Shown here piece after piece: positions 1 to 6,167 of a DNA stretch of 11,956 nt. The stretch lies in contig JABFXB010000495.1 in NCBI GenBank assembly GCA_013361975.1, forward strand, positions 1-11,956, in the 5' to 3' direction. The DNA is from Dermatophilaceae bacterium (lineage in GTDB: Bacteria; Actinomycetota; Actinomycetes; Actinomycetales; Dermatophilaceae). The notes under the pieces were generated by a model. That model saw only the letters and a list, made by a program, of their open reading frames with translations, made no database searches and was not told the origin of the DNA. Numbering within the stretch: the stretch's first letter is position 1; the number at the start of each line of letters is the position of its first letter. The position numbers were made by a program, and so were the translations under genes.

Positions 1-9
1 CGGGGCGGC

Positions 10-855
10 TCACGGGTCGGCGTCCCGCTCGGCGTTGCTGCGGAACACCCGCAGCAGCTGGCGCGTCACGGGGTTGCTCTCGGGGAGCAGGCGCTCGTCG
101 ACGGCGTGGATCGGCAGGACGTCCTTGGTCGAGCTCGTGATGAACACCTCGTCGGCGGTCTGCAGCACGTCGAGCGGCAGCGCCTCCTCACGCACGTCGA
201 ACCCGGCGGCCCGACCCCACTCGATGGTCAGCTCACGGGTGATGCCGGCGAGCAGACCCGACCCGACGGGCGGGGTGAGCACGGTGCCGTTCACCACGAC
301 GAAGACGTTGCTGCCGGTGCACTCGCACAGCTCGCCCCGGGTGTTGGCGAAGACCGCCTCGACGGCACCCTGCTGCTTGGCCCGCGCGAGCGCGACGACG
401 TTCTCGGCGTACGACGTCGTCTTGAGCCCGGCCACCGCCGAGCGCTCGTTGCGCGTCCAGGGCACGACCGTCAGCTTGCCGCTCTCGGGAGGCGGCGGCT
501 GCGGGGCCGCGAGCACGATGTAGGTCAGCGACGAGTCGTCGCGGTCGGAGCCGAGGGGGCCGATGCCACCCGTGACGCTGTAGCGCAGCCGGCCGAACGG
601 GATCGCCGGACCGTCGAGCACCGCGGCGACGCCCTTGTCGACGACGCCGAGGTCCAGGGGTGGGAGGCCGAGCCCGGCTGCGGACCGCTCGAGGCGCCGG
701 TGGTGGCGCGAGAGGGCGAACGGGCGCCCGTCGACGATCTTGGCCGTCTCGAAGACGCCGTCGCCCACCGTCACGGCGTGGTCGAGGGCGGACACCGACG
801 GTCCGGTGGGGTCGACGAGCTCGCCGTCGACCCAGACGCGCATGGTCGTGCTCAT
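10..855 (-). CDS. pabC: Aminodeoxychorismate lyase (class IV aminotransferase fold)
   Basis: A 281-residue PLP enzyme of fold-type IV. It most likely converts 4-amino-4-deoxychorismate to 4-aminobenzoate and pyruvate in folate synthesis, in the cytoplasm. The PLP lysine is probably K145 in GLKTTSYAENV, followed by the family block AVFANTRGELCECTGSNVFVV (about 167-187, with E178) and the C-terminal SSTKDVLPI (241-249). Length is normal for PabC. The ATG at 855 is chosen because AGGGAAGG lies just upstream and the family N-terminus (MRVWVDGELVDP) begins there; longer reading runs into pabB. It lies 68 bp downstream of pabB on the same strand, which favours PabC over a branched-chain or D-amino acid aminotransferase, families that share this fold. 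Family assignment is firm; the exact substrate rests on context. Confidence 0.88.
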   Translation of the reverse strand: MSTTMRVWVDGELVDPTGPSVSALDHAVTVGDGVFETAKIVDGRPFALSRHHRRLERSAAGLGLPPLDLGVVDKGVAAVLDGPAIPFGRLRYSVTGGIGPLGSDRDDSSLTYIVLAAPQPPPPESGKLTVVPWTRNERSAVAGLKTTSYAENVVALARAKQQGAVEAVFANTRGELCECTGSNVFVVVNGTVLTPPVGSGLLAGITRELTIEWGRAAGFDVREEALPLDVLQTADEVFITSSTKDVLPIHAVDERLLPESNPVTRQLLRVFRSNAERDADP

Positions 856-923
856 GGTCCCTTCCCTGCGGCTCGTGCCTGTGGCTTGTCCCCATGGCTG
901 CGAACTGTCACTCGCGAGCGCCC

Positions 924-1961
924 TCATGGTGTCACAGTGCCGGCCGCGAGCCCGATGAGGCGGGCCGCCTTGAGCTCGGTCTCGGCCCACTCCCCCTCGG
1001 GGTCGGAGTGCCAGGTGATGCCGGCCCCGGTGCCGAAGCGCAGCCACCGACGGCCCGTGTCGTCGCGCTCCGCCCAGAAGGTGCGGATGCCGACCGCGAG
1101 GTCGGCCTCACGGGTGTCGGCGTCGACCCAGCCGACGGCCCCGCAGTACGGGCCGCGAGGCTGTGTCTCGAGGTCCTGGATGGCGGTGAGGGCGCTCGAC
1201 TTGGGGGCGCCCGAGACGGAGCCGGGCGGGTACGTGGCGGCGAAGACGTCGGTCCACGTCGCGCCGGCGTCCAGCCGACCGCTGACGGTCGAGACGAGGT
1301 GGACGAGGCCCGGGTGCTCCTCGACGGCGCACAGCTCGTCGACCGAGACGGTGCCGGGCTCGCAGACGCCCGAGAGGTCGTTGCGCATGAGGTCGACGAT
1401 CATGACGTTCTCGGCGTGGTCCTTGGGCAGCATCTGGTCTGCCGTCGCGGCCGTCCCCTTGATCGGCCGCGTCACGACGGTGTCGCCTCGACGGGCCAGG
1501 AAGAGCTCCGGCGACGCGCTCACGACGTCGAGGCCTGCTGCACCGCACCGGATCCGCGCGGCGTGAGGCGCCGGGTTGCCTTGTCGCAGAAGGGCGTCGA
1601 GGCCATCCAGATCCGCGTCGGCAGCCAGCTCGTGGCTCAGCACGCGGCAGACGTTGACCTGGTAGACGGTGCCGGCCGCGATGCGTTCCCGCACCTCTCG
1701 CACCGCGCCGACGTATGCCGCCCGGTCGAGCGAGGTGCACCAGTGACGGTCGAGGGGTCGCCACGCCACGGGTGCAGGTGGCGGCGGCGCCGCGGGCGTG
1801 GCCCGGCTGACGTCGCCGAACCGCACCGCGGTGACCTCGCCCTCGAAGGTGGCGACGACGGCCCAGAAGCCCTCGCGCGAGATGGCGTCGAGTGCCTCAG
1901 AGCCGCGACGGACGTCGACGACCTCGCGGGCGACCCGGTCGGCGAAGCGGGCGTGGTCCAC
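924..1961 (-). CDS. pabB: Aminodeoxychorismate synthase component I
   Basis: A 345-residue chorismate-utilising enzyme that aminates chorismate to 4-amino-4-deoxychorismate, using ammonia from a PabA glutaminase not encoded in this window. Visible motifs are YQVNVCR (100-106), SPELFL (150-155), PIKGT (166-170), AENVMIVDLMRNDLSGVC (183-200), PPGSVSGAPK (245-254) and GAGITWHSDPEGEWAET (312-328). PIKGT, with K168, is the signature of aminodeoxychorismate synthase; anthranilate synthase normally has PIAGT. The start is placed at GTG 1961, 16 bp after the glutathione peroxidase stop. There the conserved-looking N-terminus (ARFADRVAREVVDV) begins. An in-frame GTG at 2063 would add a Pro/Ser-rich stretch inside the peroxidase gene and is unlikely. 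The ribosome site is weak, so the start is moderately certain. It probably forms a unit with pabC. Confidence 0.9.
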   Translation of the reverse strand: MDHARFADRVAREVVDVRRGSEALDAISREGFWAVVATFEGEVTAVRFGDVSRATPAAPPPPAPVAWRPLDRHWCTSLDRAAYVGAVREVRERIAAGTVYQVNVCRVLSHELAADADLDGLDALLRQGNPAPHAARIRCGAAGLDVVSASPELFLARRGDTVVTRPIKGTAATADQMLPKDHAENVMIVDLMRNDLSGVCEPGTVSVDELCAVEEHPGLVHLVSTVSGRLDAGATWTDVFAATYPPGSVSGAPKSSALTAIQDLETQPRGPYCGAVGWVDADTREADLAVGIRTFWAERDDTGRRWLRFGTGAGITWHSDPEGEWAETELKAARLIGLAAGTVTP

Positions 1962-1977
1962 CCGCAGATCGTAGGCC

Positions 1978-2460
1978 CTACCGGGCGAGGGCCTTCTCGA
2001 TGTCGGCGGCGATGGAGGAGGGCTCGGTCGTGGGTGCGTAGCGCTCGATGACGGCGCCGTCACGGCCGACGAGGAACTTGGTGAAGTTCCACTTGATCTT
2101 GCTGCCGAGCAGGCCGCCCTGCTCGGACTTGAGCCACGTGAACAGGGGGTGCGCGTCGTCGCCGTTCACGTCCACCTTGGAGAACATCGGGAACGTGACG
2201 CCGTAGTTCTTCTGGCAGAAGGCGCCGATCTCGTCGTCGCTGCCGGGGTCCTGGTTGCCGAACTGGTTGCACGGGAAGCCGAGCACCGTCAGTCCCTGCG
2301 CGCGGTACGTCTGGTACAGCTCCTCGAGTCCCGCGAACTGGGGCGTGAAGCCGCAGGCGCTGGCGGTGTTGACGACGAGGAGGACGTCTCCGGCGTACTC
2401 CTCGAGCGACACCTCCGAGCCGTCGATGGCGGTGGCCTTGAAGTCGTGCAGGACTGTCAC
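1978..2460 (-). CDS. Glutathione peroxidase family protein (thiol peroxidase type)
   Basis: A 160-residue cytoplasmic peroxidase that reduces hydrogen or lipid peroxides. Peroxidatic cysteine C36 lies in NTASACGFTP. Q70 in NQFGNQ and W124-N125 in KWNFTKFLV complete the catalytic tetrad. The enzyme is a cysteine, not selenocysteine, form. C82, in FCQKNYGVTFP, sits where the resolving cysteine of thioredoxin-dependent members lies. Actinobacteria generally lack glutathione, so thioredoxin or another small thiol is the likelier reductant (inference). The start is GTG 2460, with GAGGAG about 5 nt upstream. It is 93 bp downstream of the stand-alone polymerase gene and 16 bp upstream of pabB, so it may be co-transcribed with either. 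A function in folate synthesis is not implied. Confidence 0.93.
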   Translation of the reverse strand: MTVLHDFKATAIDGSEVSLEEYAGDVLLVVNTASACGFTPQFAGLEELYQTYRAQGLTVLGFPCNQFGNQDPGSDDEIGAFCQKNYGVTFPMFSKVDVNGDDAHPLFTWLKSEQGGLLGSKIKWNFTKFLVGRDGAVIERYAPTTEPSSIAADIEKALAR

Positions 2461-2553
2461 GTGGTCTCCTCGGGTGGTCGCGCGTGTCTACGCGTCGGTG
2501 GCAATCTTCGCCCGAGACCGGCCCGCACCGCCAATCGGCGTCGAGGGTCGGCC

Positions 2554-3531
2554 TCAGGACGCGTCGGCGTCGTCGGGCTCGGGTGGGAGGTCCTTCCCCT
2601 CTCGTTCGTCGCGGTCGGCCCACTCGAGCAGCGCGCGGAAGTCGAACACCGCGTCGTCGATGCCCGCGTGCAGGTCACCGAGGCGCGCGAACCGCTCGGG
2701 CATCGTGGCGATGGTGAAGTCCTGCGGCTCGGCGTCGGCGATCTCGTCCCAGGTGAGGGGGGCCGACACCGTGCCGCGCGGGTTGCCGCGCACGCTGTAG
2801 GCGGCCGCGATGGTGTGGTCGCGGGCGTTCTGGTTGTAGTCGACGAAGAGGTCCTCCGGTGAGCGGTCGCGCCGCCACCAGGTCGTCGTCACGTCGTCGG
2901 GCAGCCGCCGCTCGACCTCCCGCGCGAAGGCGAGCGCTCCGCGGCGAACGTCCTTGAATCCCCACTCCGGCGAGATGCGCACGTAGACGTGCAGGCCCGA
3001 GCCGCCGGACGTCTTGGGCCAGCCGACGGCGCCGAGCTCGTCGAGGATCTCGTGGGTCGTGGCGGCGGCCCGCCGCACCTTGTCGAAGGTGCACTGCGGC
3101 ATCGGGTCGAGGTCGATGCGCCACTCGTCGGGCTTCTCGGTGTCGGCACGCCGGCTGTTCCACGGGTGGAACTCGACGGTCGACATCTGCACGGCCCAGA
3201 CGACGTCGGCGAGGCGGGTCACGCACAGCTCGTCGGCGTGCAGCCCGTAGCGCGGGAAGTGCAGCCGCACGGTCTCGACCCACGGGGGTGCGCCGGCCGG
3301 GAGCCGCTTCTGGTGCACCTTCGGCCCGTCGACCCCCTTGGGGAACCGGTGCAGCATGCACGGCCGTTCTCGCAGTGCGTTCACGATCCCGGGCCCGACG
3401 GACTGGTAGTACCGCGCGAGGTCGAGCTTCGTCTCGCCCCGCTCGGAGAAGTAGACGCGGTCGGGGCTGGAGAGCCGCACCGTGAAGTCGCCGACCTCGA
3501 TCTCCGTCGCCGGGCTCTTGCTCGCCGCCAT
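2554..3531 (-). CDS. Stand-alone LigD-type DNA polymerase/primase (PolD1-like)
   Basis: A 325-residue archaeo-eukaryotic primase superfamily enzyme. It corresponds to the polymerase domain of LigD without its ligase or nuclease partners. From memory, its sequence tracks mycobacterial PolD1 closely along its length. Metal-binding aspartates D140 and D142 are in RIDLDP. The SGGSGLHVYV nucleotide-binding motif (175-184) contains H181, and the third acidic residue is D231 in FVDYNQNARDHT. Related enzymes add rNTPs or dNTPs at breaks and gaps, linking them to end joining or gap repair. No ku or ligD gene is nearby. The C-terminus is acidic. ATG 3531 has only a poor ribosome site, but a TAnnnT -10 box lies 6 nt before it, which suggests a leaderless mRNA. 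The inverted pair upstream is described separately. Confidence 0.93.
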   Translation of the reverse strand: MAASKSPATEIEVGDFTVRLSSPDRVYFSERGETKLDLARYYQSVGPGIVNALRERPCMLHRFPKGVDGPKVHQKRLPAGAPPWVETVRLHFPRYGLHADELCVTRLADVVWAVQMSTVEFHPWNSRRADTEKPDEWRIDLDPMPQCTFDKVRRAAATTHEILDELGAVGWPKTSGGSGLHVYVRISPEWGFKDVRRGALAFAREVERRLPDDVTTTWWRRDRSPEDLFVDYNQNARDHTIAAAYSVRGNPRGTVSAPLTWDEIADAEPQDFTIATMPERFARLGDLHAGIDDAVFDFRALLEWADRDEREGKDLPPEPDDADAS

Positions 3532-3537
3532 GCCGAC

Positions 3538-3543
3538 AGCCTA
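3538..3543 (-). promoter_or_regulatory. Candidate -10 box for a leaderless polymerase mRNA
   Basis: On the minus strand TAGGCT (TAnnnT) is followed by six bases and then the ATG at 3531, so transcription would begin at or within a base or two of the start codon. This spacing is typical of actinobacterial leaderless genes, and the ribosome-binding site there is weak. No convincing -35 box is seen. Confidence 0.4.
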
Positions 3544-3598
3544 CGTATGCCGCAGCGTGGCGGAGCGTTCCGACGCGGCGTCGGCCCGACGGCATACG
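3544..3598. repeat. Inverted repeat of CGTATGCCG upstream of the polymerase gene
   Basis: Two perfect 9-base arms, CGTATGCCG at 3544-3552 and CGGCATACG at 3590-3598, are separated by 37 bases. A second odd palindrome, CCGACGC-G-GCGTCGG (3570-3584), lies between them, though such GC palindromes arise easily in this composition. The left arm abuts the candidate -10 box of the polymerase gene. It could be an operator, or simply two copies of a motif that recurs across the window. Confidence 0.35.
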
Positions 3599-3612
3599 CC
3601 CTCGGACGTGCG

Positions 3613-3646
3613 GAAGGGCCCGCCGACGTGAGTCGACGGGCCCTTC
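3613..3646 (-). terminator. Hairpin terminator after tRNA-Gly
   Basis: A near-perfect 15-bp stem (one mismatch) has a four-base loop, with arms GAAGGGCCCGCCGAC and GTCGACGGGCCCTTC. It lies six bases past the tRNA 3' end in the direction of tRNA transcription. There is no T-run, as is common for actinobacterial terminators. It would insulate the polymerase gene downstream from tRNA transcription. Confidence 0.75.
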
Positions 3647-3652
3647 GAGCGG

Positions 3653-3725
3653 AGCGGACGACCGGGCTCGAACCGGCGACCTCAACCTTGGCAAGGTTGC
3701 GCTCTACCAACTGAGCTACGTCCGC
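3653..3725 (-). tRNA. tRNA-Gly (anticodon GCC)
   Basis: The minus strand folds as a full 73-nt cloverleaf. The acceptor stem is GCGGACG paired with CGTCCGC. The D-arm carries GTAGCTCAGTTGGTAGAGC. The anticodon stem is CAACC/GGTTG around loop TTGCCAA, with GCC at 3690-3692. The T-arm contains GGTTCGAACCC. The discriminator base is T, and the 3' CCA is not encoded (CCG follows). The gene is complete, with no integrated element seen at its 3' end. Confidence 0.97.
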
Positions 3726-3767
3726 TTGCCGGCCCTCCGGAGCCGAGGCCCCGTGGTTGCGAGGTAG

Positions 3768-3773
3768 ACCATA
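3768..3773 (-). promoter_or_regulatory. Candidate -10 box of the tRNA-Gly promoter
   Basis: On the minus strand TATGGT lies about 43 bases before the tRNA 5' end. It is the only good TAnnnT match in this otherwise GC-rich leader. The -35 region is poor. Between the tRNA and the next gene at 3914 nothing else is evident apart from a short GGCCG/CGGCC hairpin near 3870. Confidence 0.3.
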
Positions 3774-3913
3774 GCGGACGGTTGGGCAGGGCGCGAAACC
3801 CGCTCTCGGAGTGGCCGTTCGGGCACCCCGTCCACGTGGCTCGAGAGCCCGTGCGGCGCCCCCGACCAGGTGGCCGCTGTCCAACGGCCGGTCCGACGGG
3901 AGAGGATGTGCGC

Positions 3914-4207
3914 ATGGCAAAGCCCGGTGCGTCCCTGCGTTTCCTCCGACGCGACGGCCACGACCTCACCGTCCGCGACGCCGAGGGCGACAAGCACAGG
4001 GCCACTCTGGAGAAGCTCGCCAAGGCCCATGACGACGGCACGCAGGAGGACGGCGCCTTCTCCTTCGGCTACTGCAAGAGCTGCGACTGGACCGGTCCGG
4101 CTCGGCGAGCCCGTGAGAAGGCGCGCAAGGACGCGGTGTCCCACCAGTCGGAGTGCGACGGCAAGGGCAAGATCCGGATCGGCGTCCGCGAGCCCGACCA
4201 GCACTAG
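3914..4207 (+). CDS. Small hydrophilic protein with a possible C2HC zinc site
   Basis: A 97-residue, charged, soluble protein with no family I can name. C54 and C57 (YCKSCDW) and H77 and C81 (SHQSEC) form a C-x2-C-x19-H-x3-C pattern that could hold zinc. The first half is a short beta-like strand region (SLRFLRRDGHDLTVRDAEG) followed by a lysine/alanine-rich helix. ATG 3914 is chosen because GGGAGAGG lies 8 bases upstream; GTG 3908 is an in-frame alternative adding two residues. It stands alone on the plus strand, divergent from the tRNA and convergent with the ABM gene, which ends 30 bp away across a shared hairpin. Codon bias is typical of the window. It is probably a real gene, of unknown role. 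Confidence 0.75.
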   Translation: MAKPGASLRFLRRDGHDLTVRDAEGDKHRATLEKLAKAHDDGTQEDGAFSFGYCKSCDWTGPARRAREKARKDAVSHQSECDGKGKIRIGVREPDQH

Positions 4208-4224
4208 CGCCGTCCTGGTCGGGC
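4192..4224. terminator. Bidirectional hairpin between convergent genes
   Basis: A perfect 10-bp stem (GCCCGACCAG / CTGGTCGGGC) has a 13-base loop. The loop contains the stop codon of the small zinc-site protein, and the hairpin ends 14 bases before the stop of the opposing ABM gene. It could terminate transcripts from both sides. Confidence 0.6.
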
Positions 4225-4237
4225 CCGTCACGGACCG

Positions 4238-4564
4238 CTAAGCGTCGACCGCCATCTCCCCAAGGTCCGACCACTCGGTGCCCTCGATCGTCGTGTTGAC
4301 GATCTTCGGCGTGGCCGCGAGGTAGGCCGGCAGGCTCGACGTCGCCTCCTTGAAGTGGTCGCTCTGCACGTGCGCGCCGCCGGCCGCGTCGTCGCGGAAC
4401 GCCTCGACCAGGACGTACTCGGTCGGGTCGTCGAGGCTGCGCGACCAGTCGAACCAGAGGCAGCCCTCCTCGGCGCGGGTGGCCTCGGTGAAGTCCCGGG
4501 AGATCTCGGGCCAGTCGTCGGCGTGCTCGGGCTTCACGGGGAACTTGGCGGTGATGAAGATCAA
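4238..4564 (-). CDS. ABM-family (YgiN-like) putative monooxygenase
   Basis: A 108-residue protein of the antibiotic-biosynthesis-monooxygenase dimeric ferredoxin-like fold. Members act as small cofactor-free quinol oxygenases, haem-degrading enzymes or unknown partner proteins. The pattern is typical: an N-terminal strand (MIFITAKFPVKPEH), then EEGCLWFDWSRSLDDPTEYVLVEAFRD (32-58) and a histidine-containing helix (HVQSDHFKEA, 65-74). The start is TTG 4564, preceded by AGGAA at a good distance; the only longer in-frame reading runs through the DUF1097 gene. It is the last gene of the five-gene operon, 55 bp after the DUF1097 stop. Its place suggests a role with the dehydrogenase pathway, but no substrate can be inferred. 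Confidence 0.85.
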   Translation of the reverse strand: MIFITAKFPVKPEHADDWPEISRDFTEATRAEEGCLWFDWSRSLDDPTEYVLVEAFRDDAAGGAHVQSDHFKEATSSLPAYLAATPKIVNTTIEGTEWSDLGEMAVDA

Positions 4565-4600
4565 GGTGGTTCCTTCCTGTCGGTTCGTGACTGCTCGTGG

Positions 4601-4622
4601 TGACGGCTCAGCTGACGGCTCA
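4601..4622. repeat. 10-bp direct repeat giving a duplicated stop
   Basis: TGACGGCTCA occurs at 4601-4610 and 4613-4622. On the minus strand each copy begins with TGA, and they are 12 bases apart, so the DUF1097 gene has two in-frame stops in a row. It is short and may be chance or a slippage duplication. Confidence 0.5.
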
Positions 4623-5123
4623 GGCGGCGGCGGGTGTGACCGGGTCCGCCGGTTCGGTGGGACCGGTTGCGGAGGTGCCGTCGACGGCCTTCTGGATGCG
4701 CTCCCCCAGGATGCCGGAGGCCCACCCGAGGCAGGCTCCCACGACGAGCGCGAGGACCGTCGACCCGAACGCGAAGGAGGTGCCGAAGAACACCGCCGTG
4801 CCCGCGAAGGCGCCGGGGATGAACGACAGGAGCGACACCGCCGCCTGGACGCAGAGGACGAAGGCGAGCACCGTGACGATGACCGCCAGCGCACCCCCGA
4901 ACGTCAGTCGGGCGGCGAGGAGGCTGGCGAGCCAGCCCCACACGACACCGCTGAGGTTCGCCGCGAGCCCCTTGCGGAAGCCCGTGAAGCCGCCGCCGGC
5001 CGCGAAGTAGCAGGCCCATGCGATGAACGCGACCCACGTGACGAGACCCAGCTGGACGCTGACCTGGGTCCAGAGGCCGGCGAGGACGCCGACCGAGACA
5101 CCGACTCCGAGATAGCTCTTCAC
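4620..5123 (-). CDS. DUF1097 family inner-membrane protein
   Basis: A 167-residue membrane protein of the DUF1097 family (E. coli YcdZ type), whose function is not established. Hydrophobic segments lie at roughly 4-22, 28-44, 55-72, 76-98, 102-116 and 121-140. The glycine-rich stretch YFAAGGGFTGFRKGLAANLSG (39-59) contains the only strongly charged inter-helix residues, and the tail is hydrophilic and Pro/Ala-rich. The GTG start at 5123 has GAGG 7 bases upstream and lies 9 bp after the alcohol dehydrogenase stop, so it is co-transcribed. By position it might move or sense the alcohol, ketone or acid handled by the neighbouring enzymes; that is inference only. Reference propane loci carry a chaperonin gene in this place. 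Confidence 0.85.
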   Translation of the reverse strand: MKSYLGVGVSVGVLAGLWTQVSVQLGLVTWVAFIAWACYFAAGGGFTGFRKGLAANLSGVVWGWLASLLAARLTFGGALAVIVTVLAFVLCVQAAVSLLSFIPGAFAGTAVFFGTSFAFGSTVLALVVGACLGWASGILGERIQKAVDGTSATGPTEPADPVTPAAA

Positions 5124-5132
5124 GGCAGCACC

Positions 5133-6167
5133 TCAGGGGACGAGGATGGCCCGGCCGCGGACGTTGCCCGCGTTCAGGTCGTCGATGGCGGACTGGAAGT
5201 CGTCGAGCGCGTACGTCTGCGTGTGCAGGGTGACGGCGCCGCGGGCGGCGAGGGCCATGAGGTCCTGGAGGTCGTTGTAGGAGCCGACGAGGTTGCCGAC
5301 GACGTTCTTCTCCGTCGAGACGAGGTCGATCGTGGGGACGTCGACGTTCTCGCCGTAGCCGACGACGTGGTAGTCGCCGGCCCTGCGTGTCATCGCGAGT
5401 CCCTCTGCCGTGGAGCCGTTCTCGCCGACGAAGTCGACGACGACCTCTGCCCCCTGGCCATCCGTGACGTCGAGGACCTGGTCGACCTGCGTGCCGTCGG
5501 CGACGATCGCGTGGTCGGCGCCGATGGAGAGCGCCAGCTTCACGGCGTCGGCGTTGCGGTCGACGACGACGATCTCGGCGGGCGTGAGCGCCCGGAGCAC
5601 CTGGATGCCGATGTGGCCCAGTCCCCCGGCCCCGATGACGACGACCCGGTCGCGTGGCGTCAGCCGGCGCGCCGCCTTGGCGGCCGCGTGGTAGGCGGTG
5701 AGACCCGCGTCGGCGAGCGCCGCGACGTCCTTCGGCTCGAGCGAGTCGTCGATGCGCACGACGCTGCGGGCCGACGTGCGGAGGTACTCGGCGTACCCGC
5801 CGTTCGTGTCGATGCCCGGGAACTGGTTGTTCTCGCAGTGCACGTCGTCGCCGGAGCGGCAGGCGCGGCAGAGTCCGCACGTGATGAGCGGGTGGACGAT
5901 GACCTTGTCACCCTCTTTGACGTTGGTGACCGCCGACCCCACCGCGTGCACCCACCCGGCGTTCTCGTGGCCGATCGTGTAGGGCAGCACGACCTGGGAC
6001 TTCTCGGCCCACTGCCCCTCGAGGATGTGCAGGTCGGTGCGGCACACGCCCGCGCCACCGATCTTGACGACGACGTCGAACGGACCGGCCGGCTCGGGCA
6101 CCGGCACCTCGGTCATGCGCAGGTCCTCGTGGTAGCCGACGACCTGAACGGCTCGCATGGTGGTCAT
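5133..6167 (-). CDS. Zinc-dependent alcohol dehydrogenase, NAD-type
   Basis: A 344-residue medium-chain dehydrogenase/reductase that should oxidise an alcohol to a carbonyl in the cytosol. Catalytic zinc ligands are C42 (GVCRTDLH) and H67-E68 (GHENAG), with D154 in ADAGLTAYH at the third-ligand region. The structural zinc lobe is C97-x2-C100-x2-C103-x7-C111. The Rossmann loop is GAGGLG (179-184), with D203 ending the second strand, which favours NAD over NADP. Length is normal. ATG 6167 overlaps the stop of the DUF59 gene in an ATGA junction, so translation is coupled. It resembles the dehydrogenases found in actinobacterial propane monooxygenase operons, which are thought to act on 2-propanol or 1-propanol. 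The substrate here is unproven; no monooxygenase is present to supply the alcohol. Confidence 0.93.
   Translation of the reverse strand: MTTMRAVQVVGYHEDLRMTEVPVPEPAGPFDVVVKIGGAGVCRTDLHILEGQWAEKSQVVLPYTIGHENAGWVHAVGSAVTNVKEGDKVIVHPLITCGLCRACRSGDDVHCENNQFPGIDTNGGYAEYLRTSARSVVRIDDSLEPKDVAALADAGLTAYHAAAKAARRLTPRDRVVVIGAGGLGHIGIQVLRALTPAEIVVVDRNADAVKLALSIGADHAIVADGTQVDQVLDVTDGQGAEVVVDFVGENGSTAEGLAMTRRAGDYHVVGYGENVDVPTIDLVSTEKNVVGNLVGSYNDLQDLMALAARGAVTLHTQTYALDDFQSAIDDLNAGNVRGRAILVP

Noticed and set aside
106..1566. Plus-strand open frame of 486 codons
   Set aside because: It is antisense to pabC and pabB, whose motifs are clear on the minus strand; its product is Arg/Gly/Ala-rich filler.
1962..2063. 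N-terminal extension of pabB from GTG 2063
   Set aside because: The extension lies inside the glutathione peroxidase gene in another frame and is Pro/Ser-rich with no family similarity.
3570..3584. Odd palindrome CCGACGC-G-GCGTCGG as an independent operator
   Set aside because: GC palindromes of this size are expected by chance about twice per 12 kb at this composition, and it is not concentric with the flanking inverted arms.
3613..3725. tRNA-Gly as an attachment site for an integrated element
   Set aside because: No integrase gene, no repeat of the tRNA 3' end and no foreign-looking genes nearby; a normal terminator follows the tRNA.
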